Source: Flagellimonas aequoris (GTDB lineage: Bacteria > Bacteroidota > Bacteroidia > Flavobacteriales > Flavobacteriaceae). From it: a stretch of DNA of 64,000 nucleotides. The DNA lies in contig NZ_QXFJ01000009.1 of NCBI RefSeq assembly GCF_003584165.1, positions 186,001 to 250,000 of the forward strand, given 5' to 3'. Shown here piece after piece: positions 18,895-26,142 of this stretch; within the stretch, counting starts at the first letter, position 1; each line of letters opens with the position of its first letter. The notes under the pieces are model-generated. The model saw only the letters and a list, made by a program, of their open reading frames with translations. It ran no database searches and was not told the DNA's origin. The translations under genes were made by a program, and so were the position numbers.

Positions 18895-18912
18895 GCTCCC
18901 CCTCTTGGGCTC
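18895..18912. repeat. Extra 18-bp copy of the tRNA-Asn 3' end
   Basis: GCTCCCCCTCTTGGGCTC here is identical to the start of the 45-bp att repeat and to the 3' terminus of the tRNA-Asn gene. The match then stops and a CCTTCGGCTACGCTCAGG sequence begins, of a kind commonly repeated in intergenic DNA of this group. It lies about 100 bp outside the left island boundary, possibly as a scar of an earlier integration event. Confidence 0.6.
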
Positions 18913-18954
18913 CCTTCGGCTACGCTCAGGATAAACTTCTCGCCACAACAGGGC

Positions 18955-18987
18955 AAAAACAAAAAGAGCCGCACTTTCGTGCAGCTC
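18955..18987 (-). terminator. Former chromosomal terminator of tRNA-Asn, now stranded at the left island end
   Basis: Read on the minus strand, the stem GAGCTGCAC / GTGCGGCTC with a GAAA tetraloop is followed by CTTTTTGTTTTT. The one non-Watson-Crick pair is U-G on the minus strand but C-A on the plus strand, which fits minus-strand transcription. It immediately follows the tRNA 3' fragment in attL, so it was probably the tRNA terminator before integration. Confidence 0.75.
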
Positions 18988-18997
18988 TTTCATTTTT

Positions 18998-19042
18998 GCT
19001 CCCCCTCTTGGGCTCGAACCAAGGACCCTCTGATTAACAGTC
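18998..19042. repeat. attL (45-bp direct repeat, tRNA-Asn 3' fragment)
   Basis: This is identical over 45 bp to 43470-43514. It carries the tRNA 3' acceptor strand, the T arm, the variable loop and the anticodon loop. The two copies diverge immediately afterwards (GGTTCACTTATGG here, AGATGCTCTAAC in the intact tRNA gene), which marks the crossover limit. Confidence 0.95.
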
Positions 19043-19147
19043 GGTTCACTTATGGCTCCATATGGTTTTATATGTCTTAAAATGCCTATTTTACAGGGAT
19101 TTTGCTTATCTTTAATAAGTATTAAAAATCATTTGAAATCAAAAAAA

Positions 19148-19166
19148 GCACGCCAAAAGCACGCCA
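19148..19166 (+). promoter_or_regulatory. Left arm-type integrase site (tandem GCACGCCA)
   Basis: GCACGCCAAAAGCACGCCA holds two direct GCACGCCA octamers 11 bp apart, ending 19 bp before the integrase start codon. The identical 19-mer, in the same orientation, occurs at 43403-43421 just inside the right end. Paired helically phased direct repeats inside both att ends are what arm-binding sites of tyrosine recombinases look like. Bound integrase could also repress its own gene here. Confidence 0.7.
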
Positions 19167-19185
19167 CTTTTTTAAACGTTAAATT

Positions 19186-20502
19186 ATGGCCACAATCAAG
19201 ATAACCTTCGATAAACGGGCAGATCACAAAACTAAAGATAAAAAATTTCCATTGGTTCTGCGTGTTGGGCACGCCAGAAAAACACGTGATATACCTTTCA
19301 ATTTACATTTGAAAGAGAATCAGTATGATTTTTCGACCGGAAAGATAACTGGAATAATGAACGCTACAAGACATACTAAACGCACCCGAAAAATTTATTC
19401 GGAGGTTGATTTATGGATGGATGAACATTCGGGCGAAATAAAAAATTGGGAGATAAAAAAATTAAAATCTGAAATCGAACGAATATTCTTTAAAAAATCT
19501 CCATCCCATTCTATTCTCAATCATGGTGCAGTCTATCTGAATAGACTTCGACTAGAAGAACGTTTTTCCACGGCAAGTTCTTACGAAGATGCCCTGAAAG
19601 CCTTGATTAAATTCCGCAAAAGCCTAAAAGGGGAGGATGATACAGTTTTAATCAAAACACTTTTCGAACTAAAAGACGGCAAATTAAAAGTCCTTGATGA
19701 TTACAAAGATTTGGATATGGAAATCAAAGCCATGGACTACGCCTTTTCAAAAGATTTCAAGGCTTATATGAGCAACCGTTATAAATCAAAAAATACGCCC
19801 GCTATACACCTTAGAAGCATACAGGCCATAATGAACGATGCGGGGAAGACCTATCAAGATTTAAAAGACCATAAGCCGTTATCGAGCATAAAAAAACAAA
19901 GTCATGAAAACGCCCCTGCTCCTCTCAACTTAGAAGATATTAATGCCATAAGAAAACTTAAACTGGAAGCTCGCACCCCTATATGGGATACCCGCAATTT
20001 TTTATTGTTCATGTTCAACAATATGGGCATGAACCATTTTGATATGGCTATTTTAAAATGTTTTCAATTCGAGGATAACCGTATTAAATACTTCCGTAAA
20101 AAAACACATTATGAAGGAGATTACTTTAGCGTTCTGCAAAATGAAGAATCCCTCAAAATCATTAGATATTATTTGAACGGCCAAAATGATGATGAGTACC
20201 TATTTCCTATTATTCCAAAAGGCACTACGCCCGAGAGGTTACATAAAGTAAACAATGGAAAAGTAAAAACTTTCAATAAGTACGCTAAACGCATTGCAAA
20301 ATTAGCAGGAATTAATAAAAAGATTACTACTTATACCCTAAGAGATACATGGACAAACATCGGCTTGGATATGGGCATTGACATACGTAAGATTTCATCG
20401 GGACTTGGGCATTCAAGTGTTCAAGTTACCGAAAAACATTACGGAAAAAGTGTGTCGGAAAAAATATTGGATGAAATAAATGCCAAAATCACGGCATCAT
20501 AG
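19186..20502 (+). CDS. int: Tyrosine recombinase/integrase (Bacteroidota SAM-like type)
   Basis: A 438-aa integrase. It has an N-terminal arm-binding domain (TIKITFDKRADHKTKDKKFPLVLRV), a SAM-like core-binding domain (about residues 105-235) and a catalytic domain (about 245-430). Box II is TYTLRDTW with Arg386, and an Asp stands where His is usual. His409 (GLGH) and the nucleophile Tyr419 (EKHYGK) are present. At the Arg I position (usual pattern YxRGM) the sequence is FNNMGMN, so Met280 replaces the arginine. Loss of Arg I is known for IntDOT of the CTnDOT element, so activity is still plausible. It lies 143 bp from attL and surely drives integration into tRNA-Asn. Confidence 0.92.
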   Translation: MATIKITFDKRADHKTKDKKFPLVLRVGHARKTRDIPFNLHLKENQYDFSTGKITGIMNATRHTKRTRKIYSEVDLWMDEHSGEIKNWEIKKLKSEIERIFFKKSPSHSILNHGAVYLNRLRLEERFSTASSYEDALKALIKFRKSLKGEDDTVLIKTLFELKDGKLKVLDDYKDLDMEIKAMDYAFSKDFKAYMSNRYKSKNTPAIHLRSIQAIMNDAGKTYQDLKDHKPLSSIKKQSHENAPAPLNLEDINAIRKLKLEARTPIWDTRNFLLFMFNNMGMNHFDMAILKCFQFEDNRIKYFRKKTHYEGDYFSVLQNEESLKIIRYYLNGQNDDEYLFPIIPKGTTPERLHKVNNGKVKTFNKYAKRIAKLAGINKKITTYTLRDTWTNIGLDMGIDIRKISSGLGHSSVQVTEKHYGKSVSEKILDEINAKITAS

Positions 20503-20683
20503 GAAATAGACCGGTGCAGTTATTGCTATTATAAACTTGGTTATGTCGGGATTAAAACCTTATTCCAAAGGGGGAAATGTCGGGGTAGGTGTCTGGGTTA
20601 TTCGAATGAGCAGAAAGAGATTTTTGGTTTTCTATTTTTCTTAGCAAACAAATTCTTTTTCTTTCTTCTCCCTATCCACAAAA

Positions 20684-20707
20684 AAAAGCGCCCGTCAGGG
20701 CGCAAAA
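20684..20707 (-). terminator. Terminator of the mobilisation operon
   Basis: The stem GCGCCC / GGGCGC with a 4-nt loop (20688-20703) is followed, on the minus strand, by a run of seven T. It lies 40 bp after the relaxase stop codon. It may also stop integrase transcription from the other side. The rest of 20503-20742 holds no gene. Confidence 0.85.
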
Positions 20708-20742
20708 TCCCATATCAAAACACCTTTTCAAATTTTACCACC

Positions 20743-23046
20743 CTAGCCCATACCCACGCCTTTTCTCTTATATTTCGACCAATCCGTCAACTCATCCTTA
20801 AATCCGTTAAAGGCCTCATCCTGATTTTTGCCCCTACCGCCCAATAACGAACTAACGGCATAAACGCCTTTGCTGAGCAATCGTTTTTGTTGGACACTAG
20901 ATTGCCTTTGGGATACTTGAACAAGGCTCTGCCGAAGTCCATTATCCATATGGTGCTGCACTATCTCCCGATGTAGGTTCGGATAAGCTTTTTCACTGGT
21001 CAGTATAAAGGCGACCTTATCGTAGACTCCCCTTTCCATGAGATGCCCTACCCAAAGGTTTTTGAGATCATTCCTGCCCTCTTCAAAAAGTCCTTTGATG
21101 ACGGTTCGTTGTCTCTGCAATCTTACGCTCAAATCGGGAATAGAATTTAAATAAAGGCTCGTTCTTTTCGGTAATGGATAACTAGCTTTGTTGTTAGTAT
21201 AAATGGATTTGACCTCGAACCCTTTCTCTCCTTTTACAAAATAGAACCCCTTGGCGTTGAAAAGTGTGATATAGTCCTTCGCCGATTTTTCAAAGGGGGC
21301 ATGCATCTGTTCGGCATATTTTACATAGGAGCCCAAAGCGATACGTTCATACTGCCATTTATAAACGGGATCCATCCTTTCGTACAGTTTCGGAAAAATC
21401 ATCGGCAGGAAAATGGCCGATCCCGTCATCTTGGGGCTATTTTCCGAAGATTGTTCCGTCAACATTTCCAGCATCAAATGGTTTTGACGCACAAAGCCCG
21501 TGGATACATGTTTTTCCATATTCTCTGGAAAAGGTAGATTGCCCAATTTTACGGGTATGGTATGCTTGTTCGATTGGGTAAAGGACAATTGATTGTCATG
21601 ATACTTCACACCCAAAGCTTGGAACAAAAGACGGATACTTCCCTGTTCCGTGCCGACATTGAAAATACCTTTCTCCAATACCTTCCCGATAAGCTTGAAC
21701 TTTTTCTCCAAGATTTCCTTTTCCTTTTTGGTTTCCAGTTCGTAGATTCTTTTCTTGATAATGGGAAAGGCATTTTCCACAGCTTTCCTGAATTCGATCC
21801 TTTGATTCCTTGGGATGTAGCGTTCCAAAAAGCGAAATTTTTCCGAGGCTTTAAGGTTCGGAACGATATCTCCGAAGTTCCTGGTGATAATATGTTCAGA
21901 TAGTAACCCGTCCTGTTTCAGGGATTTCAGGTAAGATGTCGTCAATGCCTCTTTTATAGCTTTTTGGACTTCCAATTTGAACTGCTTGCTTTCGATATCG
22001 ATTTGAGTAGGTTCGTTCCCGTTGCCAAAAATTTCCAAACGATTCTGCATTCGGATATGTTTACCCAGTCCCCTTTTCCCGAAAACATACTTCGACTTGT
22101 CATAGATAGTGTACCCCTCGATTACATCGCCTTTTGTCTCCAGTTCGATGTCGATACCCTGATAACCCTTGAGCACATCCTTTAGGTCATGCGGACGGAT
22201 AGTTTTAAAAAGACCGTACGTTGTTTCAATTTGTTTCAACAGGCGTTTCCGGTGCATCGGCAACAATTTTGACTTGGAATGTGCATCGAAGACCTTTTGA
22301 AGTTTCGGGCCGCTAAGGTTCCGGTGCACGGCGGAACCGCTCAAGAACCTTGTCCGGTAGCCTTTTTGGTTGTTCAGTCCAAAGGCGACCCCTATCCTTC
22401 CCATTTCGTTTTTTGTTTGCCTTAGTTCGATGTGATAGGGCTTTACCAACCTTGCGAGTTCATCGAAGCTCCGCACTTTGTATTTTTGGTTGATGCTGTT
22501 GAGCACGTCCTGTAGATAGAATTTCGTCCCTTTTTCAGCATCCATACCGAACTGTTCTTCTGGCAATCGGTATATCGGGAGTTGTCTATTCCGTTTTGTC
22601 GTCGGTGCCTGGGACAGCCCGTATTTTTTCTCCAGGTACCGCCTTGTCGCCATGCTCCTTTTATGACTATTGTAAATAGGCAGGACTTTTCCATCCTCTT
22701 TCACGATGGTGGTCACGATATGGACATGTTCGTGCGTGGTATCCGTATGCCGTACCACCACATAGGGCTGTTCCCCAAAGCCCATTTTTTCCATATATTC
22801 CTTGGAGATCTTAAGGAACGTTTTATCGTTAAGGTGTTCCCCATGGGGTAGGTTCAGGCTGATATGGGCATAACGGTTCTTTGTGGCGTTGCGCTGCCCC
22901 TGAAAATGGAGCACGTCCCCGAAGAACTTTGGCGATACCTTTTGGGAAAACGTGTTGCCGTAACCGAGTATCCGCATACCTTCCTTTCCAAGGACATAGT
23001 TCAATGTGCCCTGACAGGTCTCCCCATAAATGATCTTTGCTATCAT
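20743..23046 (-). CDS. mobB: Relaxase/mobilisation nuclease (MobB-like)
   Basis: A 767-aa relaxase. The N-terminal relaxase domain (about residues 1-180) has the metal-binding three-histidine motif HEHVHIV (His105, 107, 109) and an upstream His61 in RYAHISLNLPHG. The middle and C-terminal parts are long, basic and lysine-rich, typical of Bacteroidota MobB proteins. It nicks oriT and stays covalently bound to the transferred strand. Its start overlaps the MobC-like gene stop by 4 bp, so the two are coupled. It implies that the island can be mobilised by a conjugation apparatus encoded elsewhere. Confidence 0.9.
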   Translation of the reverse strand: MIAKIIYGETCQGTLNYVLGKEGMRILGYGNTFSQKVSPKFFGDVLHFQGQRNATKNRYAHISLNLPHGEHLNDKTFLKISKEYMEKMGFGEQPYVVVRHTDTTHEHVHIVTTIVKEDGKVLPIYNSHKRSMATRRYLEKKYGLSQAPTTKRNRQLPIYRLPEEQFGMDAEKGTKFYLQDVLNSINQKYKVRSFDELARLVKPYHIELRQTKNEMGRIGVAFGLNNQKGYRTRFLSGSAVHRNLSGPKLQKVFDAHSKSKLLPMHRKRLLKQIETTYGLFKTIRPHDLKDVLKGYQGIDIELETKGDVIEGYTIYDKSKYVFGKRGLGKHIRMQNRLEIFGNGNEPTQIDIESKQFKLEVQKAIKEALTTSYLKSLKQDGLLSEHIITRNFGDIVPNLKASEKFRFLERYIPRNQRIEFRKAVENAFPIIKKRIYELETKKEKEILEKKFKLIGKVLEKGIFNVGTEQGSIRLLFQALGVKYHDNQLSFTQSNKHTIPVKLGNLPFPENMEKHVSTGFVRQNHLMLEMLTEQSSENSPKMTGSAIFLPMIFPKLYERMDPVYKWQYERIALGSYVKYAEQMHAPFEKSAKDYITLFNAKGFYFVKGEKGFEVKSIYTNNKASYPLPKRTSLYLNSIPDLSVRLQRQRTVIKGLFEEGRNDLKNLWVGHLMERGVYDKVAFILTSEKAYPNLHREIVQHHMDNGLRQSLVQVSQRQSSVQQKRLLSKGVYAVSSLLGGRGKNQDEAFNGFKDELTDWSKYKRKGVGMG

Positions 23047-23429
23047 CCCTGTTTTTCTTCCATCGTAATTTCAATGAGTGCGTACAAGAGATCATTGGTT
23101 CTTTGTATCTCGTTCCGCAAACTACTGTTCGGATTTCTCAAATTTTTATGGTGCGCCAGCTTGACCAATTGGTTGATGTTGTTGCCGATCTTGTTGATAT
23201 GGTAGGCAAGGTTCGAGGTATCGGGTAGCAAATCCTTTTCCTCTGCTTCGCTGTTCAAGACCAGCCTTCTTAGTAGCGGACTTATGACACCCCTTTTGGA
23301 AATATCCAGATTGTAGGATCCACAGATTTTTCGCAATCTTTCATATTCAGCATCGTTGAACCGCAACATTATGCTATGGTACCGCTTCCTAGTCCCCAAT
23401 CGTTTCCGGCCTCTTTTCCGTTGTTCCAT
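23043..23429 (-). CDS. Relaxosome accessory protein (MobC/MobA-like)
   Basis: A 128-aa basic protein. It starts with an Arg/Lys-rich tail (EQRKRGRKRLGTRKRYHSIMLRFNDAEYERL), continues with a ribbon-helix-helix-like part and the segment LAYHINKIGNNINQLVKLAHH, which is diagnostic for bacterial mobilisation proteins of the MobC class. It would bind oriT and help load the relaxase encoded immediately downstream (4-bp overlap). Upstream is a 432-bp non-coding region with palindromes and a GC-rich structured block, the likely oriT. Confidence 0.88.
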   Translation of the reverse strand: MEQRKRGRKRLGTRKRYHSIMLRFNDAEYERLRKICGSYNLDISKRGVISPLLRRLVLNSEAEEKDLLPDTSNLAYHINKIGNNINQLVKLAHHKNLRNPNSSLRNEIQRTNDLLYALIEITMEEKQG

Positions 23430-23472
23430 TTTCCTTGCTTATTAAAGCAAAACACTTCGTCAGAAGTAGACA

Positions 23473-23517
23473 ATTCTAAGTTACTTAGAATGCACCTTGC
23501 TATCCGTTTCACGGATA
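23473..23517. promoter_or_regulatory. Two perfect palindromes upstream of the mob operon
   Basis: ATTCTAAG-TTA-CTTAGAAT (23473-23491) and TATCCGT-TTC-ACGGATA (23501-23517) lie 44 and 72 bp before the MobC-like start codon. They could be sites for MobC/relaxase binding at oriT or operators controlling the mob promoter. I cannot choose between these. Confidence 0.55.
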
Positions 23518-23689
23518 AATATAAGTGATTAAAATTGAATTTAACTATCTTGTAATCAACTATTTAACCTGTTAAACCATATCGGGCCATATCAATATAA
23601 ATGGGTACAGAAAGTGGATTTATTTGGTCTGATATGTTGTTGAAAAAATGGAAGGAAATACGAAAATGCTCAAGCTTTTTGTGGGTAGG

Positions 23690-23850
23690 GAGAAAAAAGG
23701 GCAAGCGGCCTTTTCGCCGCTTGTTCTTTTCCGTGGCCGCGAGGGTGTCTTGCAAAACCGAAACGGAAAGACTTCACGGCCGGACCGGCGAAGCGTGTCC
23801 GAACGGGGAGGATCGGAGTGGAAGGTTTGCAAGACTTCCGCAGGGGCTTG
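23690..23850. other. GC-rich structured non-coding block, candidate oriT or RNA
   Basis: Amid AT-rich DNA this block is strikingly GC-rich and highly foldable. It contains the hairpin AAGCGGC/GCCGCTT (about 23703-23722, with a T-run on the minus strand), the nested CACG-GCCGG-A-CCGGC-GAAG-CGTG hairpin (23775-23797), and a long-range 10-bp inverted repeat GTCTTGCAAA (23747-23756) with TTTGCAAGAC (23826-23835) enclosing it. It lies between the leftward mob genes and a rightward gene, where an origin of transfer is expected. A structured regulatory RNA is the alternative. Confidence 0.5.
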
Positions 23851-23861
23851 GGGACATATGA

Positions 23862-24509
23862 ATGAATGCAAAAGTTAAAAAACGTATGACGCCGTTCGTT
23901 AAAATCTTTACTCGGTATCTTTGGGCAACCTCCAAATCCGAACTTGGAATCAACAAAAAAACTTCGAACCCATTGATAGGTATCGGCGACAAAATGTTCA
24001 TTACAAAGGATATCAATTCGGCTACGGTAGCCTATTTTAAAAAGATAGTACTTCGTAAATTATTGATAGCATTTTCTTTTCAGCCACAATCAAACAACGA
24101 AGCTATTACCGACCTTCTCAAAAGCGTTAATCATTATGGGTTTGACTTGCCCAGCGAGTTGGAACTTGACCTTTATGGAATGTTGATGAAGTTCAAAAAC
24201 GACCTTGAAAAGGACGAACTTACCGCCCTGTACTTTTGGGGCCTCGACCAAAAATACATGTGCTATTTCGAGAATTTTTTAAATGAAAGCGATACCTATT
24301 CGGAAAAGGAATTCGATGGTGAATTTGGTAGGTCACTTGCCTATAAGGTCTATGAACCAAATGCCAGTGGATTGGAGGAGGACACCATTGAAGAGCTTAA
24401 GGCACTCTTATGTGATTTCGCCGGTGAATTCGATCTGTCGATAGTGGACGAACATACCTGTAAGGATATTTTGGAAACAATGGAAACGTACTGCTTGGCG
24501 GCGAACTAA
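23862..24509 (+). CDS. Unknown island protein (215 aa)
   Basis: A mostly alpha-helical, acidic 215-aa protein with no signal peptide or membrane segment. A basic N-terminus (MNAKVKKRMTPFVKIFTRYLW) is followed by a helical region (FKKIVLRKLLIAFSFQ) and an acidic C-terminal half rich in Glu/Asp. I recognise no motif. It begins directly after the GC-rich structured block and is the only rightward gene between the mob operon and the defence operon. Codon use and position support a real gene, perhaps a mobilisation accessory or regulator. Confidence 0.6.
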   Translation: MNAKVKKRMTPFVKIFTRYLWATSKSELGINKKTSNPLIGIGDKMFITKDINSATVAYFKKIVLRKLLIAFSFQPQSNNEAITDLLKSVNHYGFDLPSELELDLYGMLMKFKNDLEKDELTALYFWGLDQKYMCYFENFLNESDTYSEKEFDGEFGRSLAYKVYEPNASGLEEDTIEELKALLCDFAGEFDLSIVDEHTCKDILETMETYCLAAN

Positions 24510-24532
24510 TTTTTCAACGGGTCTTCAGGCAA

Positions 24533-24790
24533 TTACAGGCTTGGTCCCCTGCCCCTGGATTTACCCTTGCCCTTTTTGACATTTTGTTCTATCGATTCTT
24601 CCTGGTTTTTGTTTTTTGAAAGCTTGGCTTCTTCGATAAACTGCTGCATGCCCAAGTGCATAGGGTTTGTGGGCATTATTTTCTCCTGGTTCTGGAGCAT
24701 AGGAGCTTTGAGGTTCAGTTCAGCTGCAACCCGGTAGCCTAAGTTAAAGGATTTTTTAAACGCTTCATCTACTTTGATATCTTCTTCCAT
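24533..24790 (-). CDS. Small basic-tailed island protein (85 aa)
   Basis: An 85-aa protein, helical at the N-terminus (DEAFKKSFNLGYRVAAELNL), with a very basic, Gly-rich C-terminal tail (KKGKGKSRGRGPSL) suggesting nucleic-acid contact. It starts 2 bp after the HTH gene and is surely co-transcribed with it. It fits the small accessory proteins often paired with excisionase-like genes on Bacteroidota elements. No function can be assigned. Confidence 0.6.
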   Translation of the reverse strand: MEEDIKVDEAFKKSFNLGYRVAAELNLKAPMLQNQEKIMPTNPMHLGMQQFIEEAKLSKNKNQEESIEQNVKKGKGKSRGRGPSL

Positions 24791-24792
24791 TG

Positions 24793-25062
24793 TTAAAAAG
24801 TTTCCCTGGCGTGTTTTTCAATATATTCCATAATCGATTCCCTATCGTAAAGTATGATCTTCTTTTGGGGCTGGGAGAACCTTATTTTACCCTCGTCCCT
24901 CAACTTTTGGAGAGTCGTGGTCGACTTGATCCGTAAAATGGACATGGCCTCTTCACCATCGATCCATCTATCGAGGGTGTCCTGCCTTTTGGATTCGACA
25001 TGTTCGATAACCTTCGTAAATAAGGCATAAAAGGCTTCTTCTTGTAAACAGACAACTTCCAT
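24793..25062 (-). CDS. Excisionase-like helix-turn-helix protein (HTH_17 type)
   Basis: An 89-aa protein with a MerR/excisionase-type winged helix: WIDGEEAMSILRIKSTTTLQKLRDEGKIRFSQPQKKIILYDRESIMEYIEKHA. The pattern of a recognition helix followed by a short wing and a Tyr-Asp-Arg-x-Ser-Ile end is that of the HTH_17 family, common beside integrases of Bacteroidota mobile elements. It likely acts as a recombination directionality factor or a regulator of the mobilisation genes. It is paired with the 85-aa gene 2 bp downstream. Confidence 0.75.
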   Translation of the reverse strand: MEVVCLQEEAFYALFTKVIEHVESKRQDTLDRWIDGEEAMSILRIKSTTTLQKLRDEGKIRFSQPQKKIILYDRESIMEYIEKHARETF

Positions 25063-25434
25063 TAGGTTGGTTTGAACTCCAATACCCCTTTAAGATATGT
25101 TCTCCTTTCATATTAGGGTGTTCGATTTCGACAAATCACTCGTTAATTCGTTGTGGAGCTGCAATTATTAATTGTATTATACAACCGGTGGTAAAACATG
25201 TTCAGTTTGATCATGGTTTTAGCAAAACTTAAATGGTCGAGTCATAAAGGTCGGTTTTCCCGTCTGTTTATAGAGAGACACGAACTTTCGCAGTTTGTGG
25301 TTTTAGATTCTAAGAGTATTCTTATTTTCAGTTTCTATCCTTTTCAATGTTTGAACTTAGCACTTAAAAATGTGTAATTTCAATAAGGAATAAAATAAAC
25401 AAATTGTAATTCTACCCATCTTTTAGACCAAAGG
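25063..25434. other. AT-rich spacer between mobilisation and defence modules
   Basis: A 372-bp stretch with no convincing gene on either strand. It must carry the promoter of the leftward HTH/85-aa pair and the 3' end of the 17.7-kb defence operon, but I see no strong hairpin terminator and no clean TTG/TAnnTTTG promoter. Read-through from the defence operon into the HTH pair is therefore possible. Confidence 0.5.
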
Positions 25435-26142
25435 CTATGTGCCAAAAATAAAAATAAAACTAGCATTATCTTCAGCCTCCATTTTTAGTCTATCCCTAAT
25501 TTTTTCAATTACTTCATCCGATGATTTACTGTTTTTTAGTAAATATTCGATGCTATGGCCATCTATAATATTGTGCAGTCCATCTGAACAGATTATTAGC
25601 TTATCTGTCTTATCATTCAATTCTAATTCTTGATAAGAGACATAAGATTTCCTCAGATTCCCCTGAACAGATCGTGTTACTACGTGTGAATATTTGGATT
25701 TTATTTCTGAAATATTGGGGATAGCATCATCTGAGGTCTCATTATATAAATTATGAGATTTACTTTCAAAATTCAGTTTGCTATCTGAGTACCTTAATAT
25801 TTTTACGTCACCAACCCAAAAACATCTAGCCACATTATTTTCAACAATGACACCCCCTATTGTCGCTCCCAGCCTCGAATGATTCAGTTCTTGAAATTGG
25901 CGTATTACAAGATTTGCCTTGTTGACCGCTTTCTGAATGCTTTCTTCATTAATTTCTTTAACGGTAGACAAAAATGTTGAAATGCTATCTACCGTCATCG
26001 AAGCCGCAAGCTTTCCATTATCGTAACCTCCCATTCCATCAGCTATTATGTAAAGGTCCGTTCCAGAACCTAGGCTACTCTCACAAATCACATCTTGATT
26101 TGTTTTTCTTTTTCCTATATATGAAAATGCAATTGACGTCAT
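25435..26142 (-). CDS. PP2C-family Ser/Thr protein phosphatase (last gene of defence operon)
   Basis: A 235-aa PPM/PP2C phosphatase. The metal-coordinating motifs are intact: NQD (residues 15-17), DGMGGYDNG (Asp35), GD at 111-112, CSDGLHN (Asp187) and EDNAS (Asp225). It would remove phosphate from Ser/Thr of proteins in the cytoplasm. Its ATG overlaps the stop of the big ATPase gene (TAATG), so it belongs to the same transcript as the 1,578-aa kinase-containing protein. The natural reading is that it reverses phosphorylation by that kinase, setting the resting state of the defence machine. Confidence 0.93.
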   Translation of the reverse strand: MTSIAFSYIGKRKTNQDVICESSLGSGTDLYIIADGMGGYDNGKLAASMTVDSISTFLSTVKEINEESIQKAVNKANLVIRQFQELNHSRLGATIGGVIVENNVARCFWVGDVKILRYSDSKLNFESKSHNLYNETSDDAIPNISEIKSKYSHVVTRSVQGNLRKSYVSYQELELNDKTDKLIICSDGLHNIIDGHSIEYLLKNSKSSDEVIEKIRDRLKMEAEDNASFIFIFGT

